DNA of 8,115 bases, taken from the NCBI GenBank assembly GCA_937952345.1, contig CALFYN010000362.1, positions 1-8,115 of the forward strand, in the 5' to 3' direction. Made by a program: the position numbers and the translations under genes. Position 1 is the stretch's first letter. Each line of letters begins with the position of its first letter. Of this stretch, positions 6,545-8,115 are shown one piece after another. The notes beneath the pieces were generated by a model. That model saw only the letters and a list, made by a program, of their open reading frames with translations. It was not told the origin of the DNA and ran no database searches. The stretch is from an uncultured Acidobacteriota bacterium. Lineage in GTDB: Bacteria; Acidobacteriota; Terriglobia; Bryobacterales; Bryobacteraceae.

Positions 6545-7849
6545 ATGCTGGTTCGTGCTTTGTTACTCTTCGCAACAGGATTGTGCGCGTACGCGGCAGG
6601 ATATCACAATGACGTGCGGCCGATCCTGCAGCGGCATTGCCAGGGGTGCCATCAGCCGGCATCGAAGCAAGGAAATCTGGATCTGACGACGTTTGCGGGG
6701 CTGGCGAAGGGCGGGAATCGCGGGCCGGCGATTCCGTTGTTGCTCGATTATGTGACGGGGAAACGGCAGCCTCGGATGCCGATGGGCGGGAAGCCACTGG
6801 ATGAGGCGCAGGTGGCTGTGTTGCGGAATTGGATTGCGGCGGGGGCGAAGGACGATACGCCCGCGGATTCGATTTCGATGAACAAGCCTCATGTGTACGA
6901 TCAGCCGCCGGTGATTAATGCGGTGGCGTGGTCGCCGGATGGTCAATTGCTGGCTGTGTCGGGGTATCGGGAGATTCTGCTGCACAAGGCAGGCGGGAGT
7001 GGGCCGGAGGCGCGGTTGCTGGGGCAATCGGACCGGATCCAATCGCTGCTGTTTACGAAGGATGGGAAGACGCTGATTGCGGCGGGCGGGACTCCGGCGC
7101 GGTTTGGAGAAGTGCAGGTTTGGGATGTGGCGTCGCGTAAGATGACGCGGTCTGTGAAGCTGACGGAAGACACGGTGTTCGGGGCGTCGCTGTCGCCGGA
7201 TGAAAAGCAGGTGGCAGTGGGTTGTACGGACAATTCGCTGCGCGTGCTGGATGTGGCGACGGGGAAGGAATTGCAGAAGATTCCGCATCATGAGAATTGG
7301 GTGCTTTCGACGGTGTTTGGAGTGAACGGGAAGCGCATTGTGAGCGTGGGGCGGGACCGGGCGGCGAAGCTGACGGACGCAACAAACGGGCAGTTCATCG
7401 AGAACGTCAACCTGCTGCGCGGGGAGTTGAGCGCGGTGGCGCGGCATCCGACTCGGGATTTCGTGGTAATTGGGGGCGAGGACAGGGTTCCGTATTATTA
7501 CCGGATGGACCGGCCTCGGGTGATGAAGATTGCCGATGATACGACTTTGATTCGCAAGCTGGAGATGCAGCCGGGGATGATTCTGGCGCTGGCGTTTTCG
7601 CCGGATGGGAGCCGGATTGCGGTGGCAGGCGCGGCGGGCGAGGTTCGATTGTACGATAGCGAATCTGGGGAGAAGACCGGAGCGCTGACGGGACATAAGG
7701 CGGGGATTTACACGGTGGCGTTTTCGCCGGACGGGAAGCAGATCGCGACGGCGGGGTTTGATGGATCGGTGCGGATTTACGATCCGGGGGCGGGGCGATT
7801 GATTCGGGAATTTCTGCCGGTGCCGCTGGGAACAAGGAGTGCGCCATGA
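6545..7849 (+). CDS. Secreted cytochrome c (planctomycete type)-WD40 repeat fusion protein
   Basis: A 434-residue protein with a signal peptide at about 1-18 (MLVRALLLFATGLCAYAA). Residues 19-105 form a class I cytochrome c-like domain of the kind found in Planctomycetes and Acidobacteria: YHNDVRPILQRHCQGCH carries the heme motif CQGCH (C32, C35, H36), LDLTTFAGLAKGG follows, and RMPMGGKPLDEAQVAVLRNWI supplies Met78 or Met80 as candidate distal ligand. From about 122 a WD40 propeller runs to the end, with blades marked by SPDG or variants near 130, 171, 217, 352 and 394, and by WD/YD-type ends (QVWD at 191-194, RLYD at 368-371, RIYD at 410-413). It should be exported and heme-loaded in the periplasm; its electron partner is unknown. 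ATG 6545 is preferred because GAGG lies nine bases upstream; ATG 6536 is possible but has no spaced ribosome binding site. Its TGA overlaps the next gene's ATG. Confidence 0.9.
   Translation: MLVRALLLFATGLCAYAAGYHNDVRPILQRHCQGCHQPASKQGNLDLTTFAGLAKGGNRGPAIPLLLDYVTGKRQPRMPMGGKPLDEAQVAVLRNWIAAGAKDDTPADSISMNKPHVYDQPPVINAVAWSPDGQLLAVSGYREILLHKAGGSGPEARLLGQSDRIQSLLFTKDGKTLIAAGGTPARFGEVQVWDVASRKMTRSVKLTEDTVFGASLSPDEKQVAVGCTDNSLRVLDVATGKELQKIPHHENWVLSTVFGVNGKRIVSVGRDRAAKLTDATNGQFIENVNLLRGELSAVARHPTRDFVVIGGEDRVPYYYRMDRPRVMKIADDTTLIRKLEMQPGMILALAFSPDGSRIAVAGAAGEVRLYDSESGEKTGALTGHKAGIYTVAFSPDGKQIATAGFDGSVRIYDPGAGRLIREFLPVPLGTRSAP
7591..7736 (+). repeat. Near-identical 20-base pair within adjacent WD40 blades
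   Basis: The 20 bases at 7591-7610 recur at 7717-7736 with one difference (GAT versus GAC). The spacing is 126 bases, exactly 42 codons, the length of one WD40 blade, and both copies encode AFSPDG. This is internal protein repetition rather than a DNA element, and suggests recent blade duplication or strong codon constraint. Confidence 0.7.
7835..7839 (+). promoter_or_regulatory. Ribosome binding site of the last gene
   Basis: AGGAG (within AAGGAG) lies inside the end of the cytochrome c-WD40 gene, six bases before ATG 7846. It supports the ATGA-overlap start and implies coupled but efficient translation. Confidence 0.8.
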
Positions 7850-8115
7850 TGCGGATGGGATTGCTGTTTGTGGCGGCGGCTGCATGGGCGGCCCCGCCGG
7901 TGCTGAGTTCGCTGGAGCCTTGGGGGGCACAACGCGGGAAAGCCGTGACACTGACGCTGCGCGGGCAGTATCTGCCCGAGGGGGCAAAGATTGTCTCGAC
8001 GCTGCCGGCGACTTTTACTCCGTTGACCGCGGAGACTGCGGGGAGAACGCTGCCGTATCTGGTGGAGATCCAGGCGGACACTCCGGTGGGGTTGTATCCG
8101 ATCCGGATTCAATCG
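7846..8115 (+). CDS. Secreted protein, N-terminal part (likely PPC/IPT-type family), cut by window end
   Basis: Ninety codons are visible and the frame is open at the window edge. The start ATG shares four bases (ATGA) with the stop of the gene before it and has AGGAG six bases upstream; a second ATG follows at 7849. Residues 1-16 (MMRMGLLFVAAAAWAA) form a signal peptide. The mature part begins PPVLSSLEPWGAQRGKAVTLTLRG and later shows LPYLVEIQADTPVGLYPIRIQS split by strand-rich sequence, which reads as an IPT/TIG-like beta-sandwich. Such an N-terminus, with its xLxPxGxQRGxxVTLTL pattern, is known to me from large exported Planctomycetes/Acidobacteria proteins with pre-peptidase C-terminal (PPC) domains, often encoded beside planctomycete-type cytochrome c genes. 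The family call is therefore an inference; the C-terminal domains lie outside the window. Confidence 0.75.
   Translation, partial: MMRMGLLFVAAAAWAAPPVLSSLEPWGAQRGKAVTLTLRGQYLPEGAKIVSTLPATFTPLTAETAGRTLPYLVEIQADTPVGLYPIRIQS

Noticed and set aside
6563..7987. Open frame of 474 codons on the minus strand across the cytochrome c-WD40 gene
   Set aside because: It is rich in Arg, Pro and His, as expected for the complement of G/C-biased coding sequence, has no recognisable domain, and lies fully antisense to a gene with clear motifs.

Overview
The window reads as a piece of a GC-rich Acidobacteria genome, most likely of the Solibacter/Bryobacter type. This is inferred from the gene content: a CRTAC1-type ASPIC/UnbV protein, a planctomycete-type cytochrome c joined to a WD40 propeller, a ScyD/ScyE-like propeller, small secreted proteins that open with acidobacterial-looking sequence, and strong G/C preference at third codon positions. 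No tRNA, rRNA, insertion sequence, phage gene or CRISPR array was seen.

Layout. Positions 1-2843 (+) carry a run of three genes: the 3' end of a CRTAC1/ASPIC-UnbV protein (1-192), a complete DUF255/SPATA20 (YyaL-like) thioredoxin-fold protein (208-2307), and a complete atypical 2-Cys thiol peroxidase, tpx (2334-2843). Converging on them is a secreted protein of unknown function (2894-3658, -). From a divergent 127-base gap, a secreted protein with a C-terminal BsuPI-like domain runs to the right (3786-4709, +). It meets a VOC-fold protein tail to tail with only four bases between them (4714-5097, -). A ScyD/ScyE-like secreted propeller (5276-6430, -) and a cytochrome c-WD40 protein (6545-7849, +) are then transcribed divergently. 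The latter overlaps by ATGA the start of a further secreted protein with an N-terminal beta-sandwich-like region (7846 to the window edge).

How the genes fit together. Two themes stand out. The first is thiol redox chemistry: a CxxC thioredoxin-fold protein directly followed by a thiol peroxidase. The second is export: six of the eight genes are exported or probably exported (signal peptides are visible in five; the CRTAC1 fragment lacks its N-terminus). Two of these are beta-propellers, facing away from each other across a shared promoter gap. The ordinary parts are well explained by known families. The parts that remain functionally open are the 254-aa secreted protein, the BsuPI-domain protein, and the cytochrome c-WD40 / downstream protein pair. 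I found no clear evidence for a wholly new multi-gene system.
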